Below, piece by piece: positions 1-8,228 of a DNA stretch of 64,000 nucleotides. Numbering within the stretch: the first letter of the stretch is position 1; each line of letters opens with the position of its first letter. The notes under the pieces were generated by a model. That model saw only the letters and a program-made list of their open reading frames with translations, had not been told where the DNA came from and did no database searches. The stretch comes from Bacillus_AB infantis_B (GTDB lineage Bacteria > Bacillota > Bacilli > Bacillales > Cytobacillaceae), in the NCBI RefSeq assembly GCF_008180445.1, contig NZ_VTER01000013.1:1-64000 (forward strand). Direction: 5' to 3'. The position numbers and the translations under genes are program-made.

Positions 1-460
1 CAGGTAGCCGCCTTCCCTCCGTCAGAGTTACCCGACTTCATTGGTACTATGAGGCTATCCGACTTCCTTTAAGCATTTGACAGCCCTTGCTTTGTTATCA
101 CTTGTTCGTCATTACTTTTTCCTGTTTCCAGGAGAAGACTTAAAGGATCTCCCGAGTTGCCATAACATATCAATGTGTAACGTGCCGAGGTCATCGACTC
201 CGGGAAGCCGTTTGTTTCTTGCCTTTATCGAAACAGACGGTGTTGCCTTCTGTACTCCTGAACACATCGGCCTTCCAATTGTGCACGAATTTCGGAGCTC
301 AATCCCTTCAACCATACGGCTTACGGCCCATTACCTCGCTGTCTACGCTTAAAGGCAAAGTGTTGCCACTTGCCCTCCAAGACTCGCTACAAGTGAATGG
401 CTAGTTCTTTCTCGACGGGAATCCCACCCGTTATATGTTATGACCTATGCTCGGTCGCTC
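1..460 (-). mobile_element. group II intron, 5' part (continues beyond the window start)
   Basis: Read on the minus strand this stretch resembles the structured 5' region of a bacterial group II intron. It starts at about 460 with GAGCGACC, close to the GUGYG-type intron 5' end, and contains intron-like blocks such as AACTAGCCATTCACTTGTAG. At 41 an ATG opens a frame reading MKSGNSDGGKAAT to the window edge, which I recall as a common N-terminus of intron-encoded reverse transcriptases in Bacillales. The reverse transcriptase itself would lie outside the window. The intron sits inside a genomic palindromic repeat, since flanking base 461 onward matches the repeat at 38044-38176. Recognition rests on memory of such introns, not on a search. 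Short frames on the plus strand here look spurious. Confidence 0.62.
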
Positions 461-494
461 CAGGAGTCTTCGTGCCTTCTACTCCAATCAACAG
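461..494. repeat. half of a Bacillus intergenic palindromic repeat, cut by the intron
   Basis: These 34 bases match the right arm of the complete repeat at 38044-38176, with shared GGAGTCTTCGTGCCTT and ACTCCAATCAACAGG. The left arm is absent and replaced by the intron-like sequence. From 495 to 636 I see no gene or clear signal. Confidence 0.6.
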
Positions 495-635
495 GGTTTT
501 AAAACTTTTTGGGCGGATAAAATTCTCCTGAGAAAGACGGGGACACTCCATTTTGATATCTCCGTGTTTAATATTACTATTCCCAAAACATTAGGAAATA
601 AGAATGCTTTCACCCATCCCTTTTAGCTGCAAATA

Positions 636-662
636 GAAAGAGAGGCATGTCAGGCCTCTCTT
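636..662 (-). terminator. intrinsic terminator of the thiolase operon
   Basis: Inverted arms AGAGAGGC (639-646) and GCCTCTCT (654-661) with a 7-nt loop lie just past the thiolase stop, followed on the minus strand by a T-rich stretch. It ends the long Liv/KAS III/thiolase operon. Confidence 0.75.
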
Positions 663-663
663 G

Positions 664-1836
664 TTATCTTTCTATAAAAACCGAAGCTCCCATGCCTCCG
701 CCGACGCAGAGGGAGGCGATTCCTTTTTTCAGTTCTCTTCTTTTCAGTTCGTGCACCAGGCTGACGATGAGTCTAGCTCCTGTGCAGCCGATCGGGTGTC
801 CGAGGCTGATGCCGCTGCCATTGACGTTTACCTTGCTCCTGTCCAGGCCAAGCTCCTTTTCAACAGCGAGATATTGGGCTGCGAATGCTTCATTCACTTC
901 GATCAGGTCTGCATCCTCCAGAGCCCAGCCAGTCTGCTGCAAGCCTTTCCTGACTGCCGGGACAGGTCCTCTCCCCATGATTTTAGGGTCGACGCCTGAC
1001 ACTGAAAAGCCGGCAATCCGGGCAAGCGGCGTGAGTCCTTTTGCCCTTGCCGTTTCTTCGGACATAAGCACCAGTGCTGCTGCCCCATCATTCAGGCTGG
1101 AGGCATTCCCCGCCGTCACGGTTCCATTTTCCCGGAAAACAGGCTTTAGGCCGGCAAGCTTTTCTGCTGTCAGATCAAGCCGCGGGTTCTCATCCCGGGA
1201 TACAACGGTTTCCCCTTTCCTGTGCTTGACTGTTACAGGGACAATTTCTTCTTCAAAATAACCTTTTTCAATGGCGTTCAGGGCACGCTGGTGGCTCAGC
1301 AGTGCCATTTCATCCTGCTCTTCCCTTGTTATCCCATGAAGCTCTGCCAGATTTTCAGCTGTTTCACCCATCATGATATGGTGGATCGGATCCTCGAGGA
1401 TTTCCCATACAGAATCGGTAATTTTACCATGCTGCATCCTCGCTCCCCAGCGGTGATCCTTCAGGAGGTAAGGGCTTGAACTCATAGCCTCCACACCGCC
1501 TGCCACTACGATATCAGATATGCCAGCCTGGATTTGCAGGGCTGCCGAAATGACCGCCTGCATGCCGGATGCACACTGCCTTTGGACAGTGAATCCCGAA
1601 GTCTCATCCGGAAGCCCCGCCAGCAGCGCTGCGGTCCTGGCCGTGTTGGGCTGGTCGGTCCGCTGGATGCAATGGCCGAGGATCACCTCATCGATTTCAT
1701 GGTATTCCAGCCCGCTTCTTTTTACAGTCTCCTTAATGACTGGTACAGCCAGATCGGTTGGCAGGAGATCCTTGAATGCACCTCCAAAGGTTCCGACCGG
1801 CGACCTTGCAGCTGATACGATAACCGCAGTCCTCAT
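664..1836 (-). CDS. thiolase family protein (acetyl-CoA C-acetyltransferase type)
   Basis: Condenses or cleaves 3-ketoacyl-CoA with CoA in the cytoplasm. The 390-aa length is normal for the family. The nucleophilic Cys88 lies in QRQCASGMQA, the active-site His347 in GISLGHPIGCTGAR, and the second catalytic Cys377 in LCVGGGMGAS, so the enzyme looks intact. It is the last gene of a minus-strand operon, 28 nt after the SDR reductase and followed at once by a terminator. With the reductase, a 3-ketoacyl-CoA/3-hydroxyacyl-CoA interconversion is likely. Whether it works in synthesis (PhaA-like) or degradation cannot be read from sequence. AtoB or PhaA are the nearest names, but I assign no symbol. 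Confidence 0.93.
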   Translation of the reverse strand: MRTAVIVSAARSPVGTFGGAFKDLLPTDLAVPVIKETVKRSGLEYHEIDEVILGHCIQRTDQPNTARTAALLAGLPDETSGFTVQRQCASGMQAVISAALQIQAGISDIVVAGGVEAMSSSPYLLKDHRWGARMQHGKITDSVWEILEDPIHHIMMGETAENLAELHGITREEQDEMALLSHQRALNAIEKGYFEEEIVPVTVKHRKGETVVSRDENPRLDLTAEKLAGLKPVFRENGTVTAGNASSLNDGAAALVLMSEETARAKGLTPLARIAGFSVSGVDPKIMGRGPVPAVRKGLQQTGWALEDADLIEVNEAFAAQYLAVEKELGLDRSKVNVNGSGISLGHPIGCTGARLIVSLVHELKRRELKKGIASLCVGGGMGASVFIER

Positions 1837-1864
1837 TTTTCTTTCCCTCCCAGCAGACTTATTC

Positions 1865-2605
1865 TTACATCATAATGCCGCCGTCCACATGCAGGACGGT
1901 TCCATTAATATAATCAGATTCATCGGAGGCAAGGAATAAATAGGCATTGGCAATATCCTCCGGGCTGCCCAGGCGACCAAGCGGCACCATCTGTTTCATT
2001 TGCCCGATCACCTTCTCAGGCACCTTTGCTGTCATTCCTGTATGGATGAAACCGGGGGCAACGGCGTTGACGTTGATTCCTTTTCGGCCCAGCTCCTTTG
2101 CCCAGGTTTTTGTCATGCCCACAACACCAGCCTTTGCGGCAGCATAATTGGTCTGGCCGATATTGCCATACACGCCTGATACAGATGAAGTGCTGATGAT
2201 CTTCCCTTTCCCCTGTTCAATCATGCTTGGGACAACAGCCTGGGTGCAATGAAATACACCGGTCAGGTTGACGTCAATCACTTTTTGGAAGTCCTCGGCA
2301 GCCATTTTGGACAGCATGCTGTCACGGGTAATCCCTGCGTTATTGATCAGAATGTCGATTCTCCCATACTCCTCAAGCACCTGCCGGACCAGCTCGTCAA
2401 TGCTTTCCCTTTTGGATACATCTACCTGAATAAACCTGGCATGAAGTCCTTCTCTATTTAACTCCCCTTCTCTTTCCCTGCCGATTTCCTCATTGAAATC
2501 GGCCAGGACCACATTGGCCCCTTCTCGTGCAAATCTTTCGGCTGCGGCAAATCCAATTCCGTTGGCCGCCCCGGTAATAATGGCTGTTTTCTCTTTTAGT
2601 CTCAC
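1865..2605 (-). CDS. SDR family oxidoreductase (FabG/PhaB-like 3-ketoacyl reductase)
   Basis: NAD(P)-dependent short-chain dehydrogenase of 246 aa. The cofactor motif TGAANGIG is at residues 11-18 and NNAG at 88-91. The catalytic set is Ser141, Tyr154 and Lys158 in the order S-x12-Y-x3-K. The C-terminus DGGIMM is typical of FabG-like reductases. The start overlaps the end of the hydrolase gene by 4 nt (ATGA), so the two are translationally coupled. Next to a thiolase it probably reduces a 3-ketoacyl-CoA or oxidises a 3-hydroxyacyl-CoA. This is not the housekeeping fabG context, since plsX, fabD and acpP are absent. Confidence 0.9.
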   Translation of the reverse strand: MRLKEKTAIITGAANGIGFAAAERFAREGANVVLADFNEEIGREREGELNREGLHARFIQVDVSKRESIDELVRQVLEEYGRIDILINNAGITRDSMLSKMAAEDFQKVIDVNLTGVFHCTQAVVPSMIEQGKGKIISTSSVSGVYGNIGQTNYAAAKAGVVGMTKTWAKELGRKGINVNAVAPGFIHTGMTAKVPEKVIGQMKQMVPLGRLGSPEDIANAYLFLASDESDYINGTVLHVDGGIMM

Positions 2606-3519
2606 TTTAATACCTCCAGCTCTTTATCCAAAAATTCCGACACCGCATCAGTCAGCTGCCCGATATCATCGACAAGCGGTGAATGGCCGCAATCCTTCAA
2701 TTCTGCAAAGTGTGCATTGCTTCCGATGTCCTCCAGGATTTCCCGGGCCATCCCCGCTGTTATTACCTGATCCCGGTCGCCTCTCAGGACCAGCACCGGC
2801 ACCTTAATTTTATCCGCGTCCCCTGTTCCGGGTGCTGCACCATTCGGAACGGAACCTATATTGAAAATGTTAAGAGAATGATAGACTTCAGCAAGGTTCC
2901 GCTGTGTCAGCATATCATCCAGATACTCTTCATATCTTGCAGGCTCAGGCTGATTTTTATCATAAATAAGGGCATCCCACATCGCTCTTAAAAACATCCT
3001 GTCCCCTCTGTCATAAGCCGACTGCACAGGGATCGTCTTGCTTCTATCCGCCTTTACTTGTTCCAGGCTTGTCAGGCGTGCTGATGAATCAGGCACAGCA
3101 TCCCCTGACGTCCCGTAAAACGGGTATCCCCTTGTGGAAGCTGAGGCCAAAAGAATCAGGCGATTGCATAGACCGGGATTGTCTGCAGCAAGCTGCATAG
3201 CAACCGCGCCTCCCGTCGACCAGCCGGCAACGGAAAAATCGGAGAGGCCAATTGCATCGCAAAACAGCTTTACATCATCCGAAAAGTCTTTGATGGAACG
3301 GATTGGCTCGAAATAACTGGATTGGCCGAACCCTCTAAGATCGATCGCATACAGCTTATATTTCGGGTCCAGATGTTCAAACACAAGGTCCCAATGCTTC
3401 GAGGAAGTCATATTGCCATGGATGAGCAGCAGCTTCTGCCTGCCGCCTTCCCTTTCCCTCCAGCTGATGGTTTCCCCGCTGCTCAAAGCAATCTTTTTCA
3501 GTTCTGCATTCCTGCTCAC
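2602..3519 (-). CDS. alpha/beta fold hydrolase
   Basis: Soluble alpha/beta hydrolase of 305 aa. The oxyanion motif HGNM lies near the N-terminus, the nucleophile elbow GWSTGG carries Ser101, Asp250 lies in RGDRDQV and His279 in CGHSPL, a complete triad. I chose the GTG at 3519. It overlaps the stop of the upstream KAS III-like gene as GTGA and follows a GGGGGG run by a normal distance; an ATG at 3537 is possible but overlaps more. It likely acts as an esterase or thioesterase on the pathway intermediate of this operon. The substrate is unknown. Confidence 0.87.
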   Translation of the reverse strand: MSRNAELKKIALSSGETISWREREGGRQKLLLIHGNMTSSKHWDLVFEHLDPKYKLYAIDLRGFGQSSYFEPIRSIKDFSDDVKLFCDAIGLSDFSVAGWSTGGAVAMQLAADNPGLCNRLILLASASTRGYPFYGTSGDAVPDSSARLTSLEQVKADRSKTIPVQSAYDRGDRMFLRAMWDALIYDKNQPEPARYEEYLDDMLTQRNLAEVYHSLNIFNIGSVPNGAAPGTGDADKIKVPVLVLRGDRDQVITAGMAREILEDIGSNAHFAELKDCGHSPLVDDIGQLTDAVSEFLDKELEVLK

Positions 3520-4532
3520 TTTCCATCTTCCCCCCATCTAATGACAGAAGCTCCCCAGGCATAGCCAATGCCTGCACTGACCAGGACAGCTATTTTCCCG
3601 GGGGCCAGCCTTCCCTCTTTTTCAGCAAGCTCCAATGACAATATTTGATCAAATTGGCCGATATGCCCAAAATCCTCCAGGTAAATGGATTGCCCCTGTC
3701 CAAGGCCAAGCTCCTGAAGGACAAAGTCGTGAGCAGACCTTTTCATATGGAGCATCGCAAGATAATGGATATCATCCTCTGCATAGCCGCTTTTTGCAAC
3801 CGCTTTCCTTATTACCTTCAGGAAGTTTTCCATGGACTTCTGTTCCAGCCTTTGCTTCATTCCGACTGGATCCATCACATCAAGCTGATAGAGGCCTTGT
3901 TCCAGAGCCTCTGCCGTCAACGGGTTCCTGGTTCCTCCGGCCACCACCGCAACATCCTCTGAAAAAGATCCATCTGTTATGATGGCGCTTTCCAGCAGCT
4001 TGTTTGAGGATAATCCTTTTTTTAAAAGGATTGCACCGCCTCCTGCTCCCAGATTAAACATAAACCGGGTCCTATCATTTTCGTAATTGATGAAATCCCC
4101 GTTTCTGTAGCCGCCGGCAAGCAGGACTGTCGATATGCCGGGATCTGCTGACATCATATCCTTCGCTGTCTTCAGCCCCATTATAGCGGTTCCGCAGCGG
4201 AGGGCCATGTCAAATGCATAGGCATTATAGGCCCCGACTTCATGCTGAAGCTTAATGCCTGCGGTCCATAAGGGATATTCTTTATATTCTTCGCCGATAT
4301 AAATGACCAGGTCGATTTCCAGCGGATCAATTCCAGCTTTTCCGATTGCTTCGCGGGCAGCCCTGATCCCCATCTCGCAGGTATGATCTTCTGCGCCTGG
4401 AACCGGCTTCTTTTTGATACCCATTTTATTTTCAACAATATCAAGCGGGATTCCTGCTTTTTTGGCAATTTCTGCACCAGTTATATATGTTTCCGGCAAA
4501 TAAATGCCTGTTGCTGCTATTCCGATATCCAG
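3516..4532 (-). CDS. KAS III-like (3-oxoacyl-ACP synthase III superfamily) protein, probable CTG start
   Basis: Thiolase-fold condensing enzyme. From a TTG at 4499 the protein would begin MPETYITG and lack the first beta strand. Upstream in frame the sequence reads DIGIAATGIYLPE, the usual KAS III N-terminus, and the only start-like codon with a good site is CTG at 4532, 8 nt after GGAGG. That gives 338 aa with the catalytic Cys at 113, as in KAS III (Cys112). His262 (in LAMLHMKRS) fits the second triad residue. The usual Asn is replaced by His290 in FGHIGQ, so the chemistry may differ from standard KAS III. Its gene lies between a 63-aa protein gene and a hydrolase gene that overlaps its stop. 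Confidence 0.85.
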   Translation of the reverse strand: MDIGIAATGIYLPETYITGAEIAKKAGIPLDIVENKMGIKKKPVPGAEDHTCEMGIRAAREAIGKAGIDPLEIDLVIYIGEEYKEYPLWTAGIKLQHEVGAYNAYAFDMALRCGTAIMGLKTAKDMMSADPGISTVLLAGGYRNGDFINYENDRTRFMFNLGAGGGAILLKKGLSSNKLLESAIITDGSFSEDVAVVAGGTRNPLTAEALEQGLYQLDVMDPVGMKQRLEQKSMENFLKVIRKAVAKSGYAEDDIHYLAMLHMKRSAHDFVLQELGLGQGQSIYLEDFGHIGQFDQILSLELAEKEGRLAPGKIAVLVSAGIGYAWGASVIRWGEDGK

Positions 4533-4545
4533 ATTTTCCGCCTCC

Positions 4546-4737
4546 TTATTGCACCGGCCCCATCACCCCGGCTGCCAATTTCATATAATCATTGGCTTCT
4601 TCCAGCGTTTCAAAGAATGTTTCCCTGTCTTCCTGCACATGCGTCACCTTAATCCTCCAATTTCTTTTGCCTGGTGTTCCTTCCTGATCACTCAGATAAA
4701 TCCGGATAATGAACGAGGCAACCTGGCCATGAACCAT
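4546..4737 (-). CDS. conserved small protein of the Liv/thiolase operon
   Basis: 63 aa, starting MVHGQVASFIIRIY and ending AAGVMGPVQ. A strong GGGGGGAG site lies 5 nt before the ATG at 4737, which I preferred over an ATG at 4758 that overlaps livM. The protein has beta-strand-like segments (ASFIIRIYL, WRIKVTHV) and an acidic helix (FFETLEEANDYMKLAAG). It has no signal peptide, membrane segment or cysteine pair. The layout suggests a small alpha/beta domain that could assist the enzymes next to it, but I do not recognise the family. Confidence 0.72.
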   Translation of the reverse strand: MVHGQVASFIIRIYLSDQEGTPGKRNWRIKVTHVQEDRETFFETLEEANDYMKLAAGVMGPVQ

Positions 4738-4747
4738 CTTCTCCCCC

Positions 4748-5746
4748 CTAGCCGGCAATCTTTTCTTCTTTTTTGTCTGCTTCTTTTTCAGTGCGTTTCC
4801 ACCTCTTCCCTTTAAGCGTCCCGAGAATCCCTTTCGGAAAGAACATCACGGCCAGTATATATATGATTCCAAAGAAGATGATCCACCGTTCAAAAATCCA
4901 ATGGACCTTTGCCAGTTCTGTCAGCCAGTGGTGGGCAAATTCAATGATCCCCGCCCCGATGATGGCCCCCGCCAATGTTCCGACCCCGCCTATAATCGTC
5001 ATCAGCAGGGCATCAAGAGTGATATCCATCGTAAATACGCTCGTGTTGACGAAGCGGAGGGATATGCTGTACAGCATCCCGGCAATCCCTGCTATAACAC
5101 CGGCTGCAACACTTGCGGCAATTTTGTACTGAATCACATTATAGCCAAGGGACTCTGTGCGCTGTTCATTTTCACGGATGGCTTGGAGCACCTTTCCGAG
5201 CGGAGAATGGGTGAACCGCGACAATATCATAAAAACGAGAATCATAGCCGCCAGGCAGATAAAGTAGAAGTCTGTCCGGTCTTTCAATAGATCCGGGACC
5301 CGGAAGGTAAATCCGTCGTTTCCGTACGTAACAGTTCTCCACTTCTCGGCAAGAACCAGGAAAAGGCCGGCAAATGCCAGGGTCAGCATGGCATAAAAAT
5401 GGCTTTTCAGCCTTAGTGTCAGAAGGCCGACTGCATAACTGAGGACAGCGGTAAGAACAATTGTCAGCAGCACAGCCAATAGAAGGTTCACCATTGTCGG
5501 TTCAAGCCTTTTCATCATCACGCCTGCTGTATAGGCGCCGATCCCGAAAAACATGGCATGGCCGAAGGAAACGATCCCTGTATATCCAAGCAGGATATCG
5601 TAGCTCATGGCAAAAATGGCAAAAATAAAAATTTGTGTAAACAAGATCAGCATTGTCCTTGATTCATATACAAATGGCAGCAGCATCAATGCCGCTGCTA
5701 TAAACGTGTAGATCACGGCCTTTTTATTATCAATGGTATGCTTCAT
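4748..5746 (-). CDS. livM: branched-chain amino acid type ABC transporter permease (LivM)
   Basis: Polytopic membrane protein of 332 aa with about 9-10 hydrophobic segments. The LivM-type motif GYTGIVSFGHAMFFGIGAY lies near residue 53-71, and GGVGTLAGAIIGAGI lies in the second half. It forms the importer channel together with LivH. The C-terminal tail is rich in Lys and Glu. The start overlaps the livH stop by 4 nt. Family assignment is firm; the ligand is not. The downstream CoA-ester enzymes suggest a carboxylic acid or other acyl precursor rather than an amino acid. Confidence 0.92.
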   Translation of the reverse strand: MKHTIDNKKAVIYTFIAAALMLLPFVYESRTMLILFTQIFIFAIFAMSYDILLGYTGIVSFGHAMFFGIGAYTAGVMMKRLEPTMVNLLLAVLLTIVLTAVLSYAVGLLTLRLKSHFYAMLTLAFAGLFLVLAEKWRTVTYGNDGFTFRVPDLLKDRTDFYFICLAAMILVFMILSRFTHSPLGKVLQAIRENEQRTESLGYNVIQYKIAASVAAGVIAGIAGMLYSISLRFVNTSVFTMDITLDALLMTIIGGVGTLAGAIIGAGIIEFAHHWLTELAKVHWIFERWIIFFGIIYILAVMFFPKGILGTLKGKRWKRTEKEADKKEEKIAG

Positions 5747-6612
5747 ACTCCCCGCCCCTTCAATCTGAATAGCCCCTGCGGCCTGAAGATAAGCACAGCA
5801 GCCATCAGCAGCATGTTAACAGCCAGGGAAAGGGATGGAACATAGTAGGACATGAAAGCTCCCGCAAGCCCTACCAGAATGGCAGCAAGAATGGATCCCG
5901 AGAAGCTGCCCATCCCTCCAATTACAACAACGATGAAAGCAAGGATGGCAAACTCCATCCCCATCTCCGCATGGATGACACCCGAATACGGTCCTAAAAG
6001 CACCCCGCCCAATGCGGCCATTCCCGATCCTGCCATGAAAACAATCATAAAGACTCTTTTAATATTGATCCCCAGGGACTGGACCATCTCTTTATCCATG
6101 ACACCGGCCCGTACAACGAGTCCGATTTTGGTGTTGCGCAAGATATATTGCACCCCGAGGAAAACGAGCAGGCCGACGATGATGATGAATACCCTGTATT
6201 TAATGATGATCACTCCGCCAAGCTCCCAGCTGCCGGCCAGGTAGGATGGCGGGGAGGCGGACAGCTGATTGGGGCCCCAGACAACTTTAAGAAGCTCGGA
6301 TAATACAAGCATCAGTCCAAGTGTGATTAATATCTGCTGGACATGATTCCCGTATACCGGCTTGATGATCCACCGTTCCGTTAAAAAACCCAGTATAAGC
6401 CCGGTCACGACTGCCCCGATGATCCCGGCAGCAAAACTGCCTGTCTGGGCAAATATCCATGTCCCGCTGTAGGCTCCCCATGCAAACAGCCCGCCATGGG
6501 CAAAATTAAGGACATCCATCAGTCCGAATATGAGCGTCAGTCCTGCCGCCAGCAAAAAAATCAGCATACCGGTCGCAAGTCCGTTTATGCTAAGGTTAAT
6601 AAGCACCTCCAT
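5743..6612 (-). CDS. livH: branched-chain amino acid type ABC transporter permease (LivH)
   Basis: Membrane permease of 289 aa, about 8 transmembrane segments. The N-terminus has GLATGMLIFLLAAGLTLIFG followed by DVLNFAHGGLFAWGAY, the LivH signature, and VIGGMGSFSGSILAAILVG lies later in the protein. It pairs with LivM in the inner membrane. It starts 15 nt after the livF stop and overlaps livM by 4 nt. No anomaly seen. Confidence 0.92.
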   Translation of the reverse strand: MEVLINLSINGLATGMLIFLLAAGLTLIFGLMDVLNFAHGGLFAWGAYSGTWIFAQTGSFAAGIIGAVVTGLILGFLTERWIIKPVYGNHVQQILITLGLMLVLSELLKVVWGPNQLSASPPSYLAGSWELGGVIIIKYRVFIIIVGLLVFLGVQYILRNTKIGLVVRAGVMDKEMVQSLGINIKRVFMIVFMAGSGMAALGGVLLGPYSGVIHAEMGMEFAILAFIVVVIGGMGSFSGSILAAILVGLAGAFMSYYVPSLSLAVNMLLMAAVLIFRPQGLFRLKGRGV

Positions 6613-6627
6613 CTTATACTCTCCTTT

Positions 6628-7335
6628 CTAGGCAATGCCCAAATATTTTTTCCTCATAGATTCATCTTCCTTCAGCACGGACATCGGCCCGCCCCCCACC
6701 GTTCTTCCATCATCAATAATATAGAAGCGGTCGCCAACCGCGCTCGCCATCATGAAGTTCTGTTCAACAAGGACGATCGTAGTTTTTTCCTTCATTTGCA
6801 TGATAGAATCCATCACTTTTTCAACCATGATCGGTGCCAGCCCTTTGCTGGGCTCATCGATCAGCATTAAAACATTATCATTCACATAAGCCCTTGCGAT
6901 GGAAAGCATCTGTTTCTGCCCTCCGCTTAAAAGGCCGCCCGGCTTTTTCCAGAAACGCTTCAAGTCCGGGAAAAGGTCCAGCGTCCAATCCAGCTTTTCC
7001 AAAGCGGAAGGAGTCTCTTTCCGCATGGCCACCTTCATATTTTCTTCAACCGTCAGCCCTGCAAATATCCCCTGGTCCTCCGGCACATAGCCAAGTCCTT
7101 TTCTCGCAATCTCATAGGGAGGCAGGCCGCCGATTTCTGTCCCTTTCCACTCTATGCTCCCTTTGCTCAGGACATTGTGCCCCATGATGGTTCTGAGGGT
7201 GGAAGTCTTCCCTGCACCGTTGCGGCCCAGAAGCACGGTGACTTCCCCTTTTGCCACTTCCAGCGAGACTCCCTGCAGGATATGGTACTGGCCTATATAC
7301 GTTTCTACATCTGTCAGCTTAAGCTGAGCCTGCAT
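6628..7335 (-). CDS. livF: ABC transporter ATP-binding protein (LivF)
   Basis: ATPase of 235 aa. Walker A GRNGAGKTST lies near residue 37, the signature LLSGGQKQM near 135, and Walker B VLMLIDEPSKGL near 158. I chose the ATG at 7335 (MQAQLKLTDVE), because the sequence ahead of it in frame is the end of livG and does not look like LivF. The 17-nt overlap with livG suggests coupled translation. It powers the LivHM importer together with LivG. Confidence 0.92.
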   Translation of the reverse strand: MQAQLKLTDVETYIGQYHILQGVSLEVAKGEVTVLLGRNGAGKTSTLRTIMGHNVLSKGSIEWKGTEIGGLPPYEIARKGLGYVPEDQGIFAGLTVEENMKVAMRKETPSALEKLDWTLDLFPDLKRFWKKPGGLLSGGQKQMLSIARAYVNDNVLMLIDEPSKGLAPIMVEKVMDSIMQMKEKTTIVLVEQNFMMASAVGDRFYIIDDGRTVGGGPMSVLKEDESMRKKYLGIA

Positions 7336-8086
7336 GCTCAAAACCTCCCAGATATGCGGATTGCACCGTTTCATTTTCCATGATTTCCCGAGGGGTCCCC
7401 TTAGCCAGCAGGGAGCCATTGAACAGCACCATGACGCTGTCTGATAAATCAAGGATCATATCCATTTTGTGTTCAATCAGAATGATGGTCCTGCCGCTTT
7501 CCTGTTTAATTTTCCTGATGACTTCAAGAATGGCCGGAACCTCTTCCAGTGACATCCCTGCTGTCGGCTCATCCAGCAGAAGAACCTCGGTATTCAGGGC
7601 GAGGAGCATGGCAATTTCCAGCTTTCTTTTCTCGCCGTGCGCCAGATTGGCGGCGGCTGCATCCTGTTTTTTATCAAGCAATACCAGCTTCAGCCATTCA
7701 GACGCTTTTTCTTCAAGCTCTTTGTACCTTTTGAAATGGCGCAGCATTTGATAGCGGATGCCCGCCTGGGACTGGACCGCAAGCCTTACATTCTCCAATA
7801 CAGTCAAACTTGGAAATACATTCGTAATTTGAAAACTTCTGCCGATCCCCCTTCTCGTCCTTTCAACAGAAGAAAGCTTTGTGATGTCTTCCCCCCGCAA
7901 ATAGATCGATCCCCCTGTAGGGGCGAGCTGGCCGCTCAGCAGGTTGAAAAAAGTTGTTTTGCCTGCTCCATTTGGACCGATGATCGATAAAAATTCATTT
8001 TCCGGGACAGCAAGCGAGACAGAATCCACTGCTTTATGGCCTCCGAATGATATAGATAAATCTTTTGTTTCTATGATTGGACCCAT
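7319..8086 (-). CDS. livG: ABC transporter ATP-binding protein (LivG)
   Basis: ATPase of 255 aa. Walker A is GPNGAGKTT, Walker B is VLLLDEPTAGM, and the signature takes the LivG form AHGEKRKLEIA instead of LSGGQ. The start at 8086 (MGPIIETKDLSISFGG) follows GGAGGTGG and removes a 41-residue extension that has no family counterpart. About 140 nt separates it from the binding-protein gene upstream, room for differential expression, but no strong terminator is visible there. Confidence 0.92.
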   Translation of the reverse strand: MGPIIETKDLSISFGGHKAVDSVSLAVPENEFLSIIGPNGAGKTTFFNLLSGQLAPTGGSIYLRGEDITKLSSVERTRRGIGRSFQITNVFPSLTVLENVRLAVQSQAGIRYQMLRHFKRYKELEEKASEWLKLVLLDKKQDAAAANLAHGEKRKLEIAMLLALNTEVLLLDEPTAGMSLEEVPAILEVIRKIKQESGRTIILIEHKMDMILDLSDSVMVLFNGSLLAKGTPREIMENETVQSAYLGGFEHAGSA

Positions 8087-8228
8087 TTGCCCACCTCCAC
8101 TTTTATATTCAGCTGCCCGCAGCATACTAAAGGATGCCTGGGCATTGCCCGGACCCGCTTTGCAGCAATGGACCCAGGCCTGCTGCCGGAGTCCATCGCC
8201 ATTACTCATTTTATAATCCGGTTTTCAC

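Noticed and set aside
77..404. Short frames in the first 400 bases
   Set aside because: They run across intron-like structured DNA on the opposite strand; no start signals.
647..1261. 204-residue plus-strand frame
   Set aside because: Antisense to the thiolase gene, which has all its catalytic motifs.
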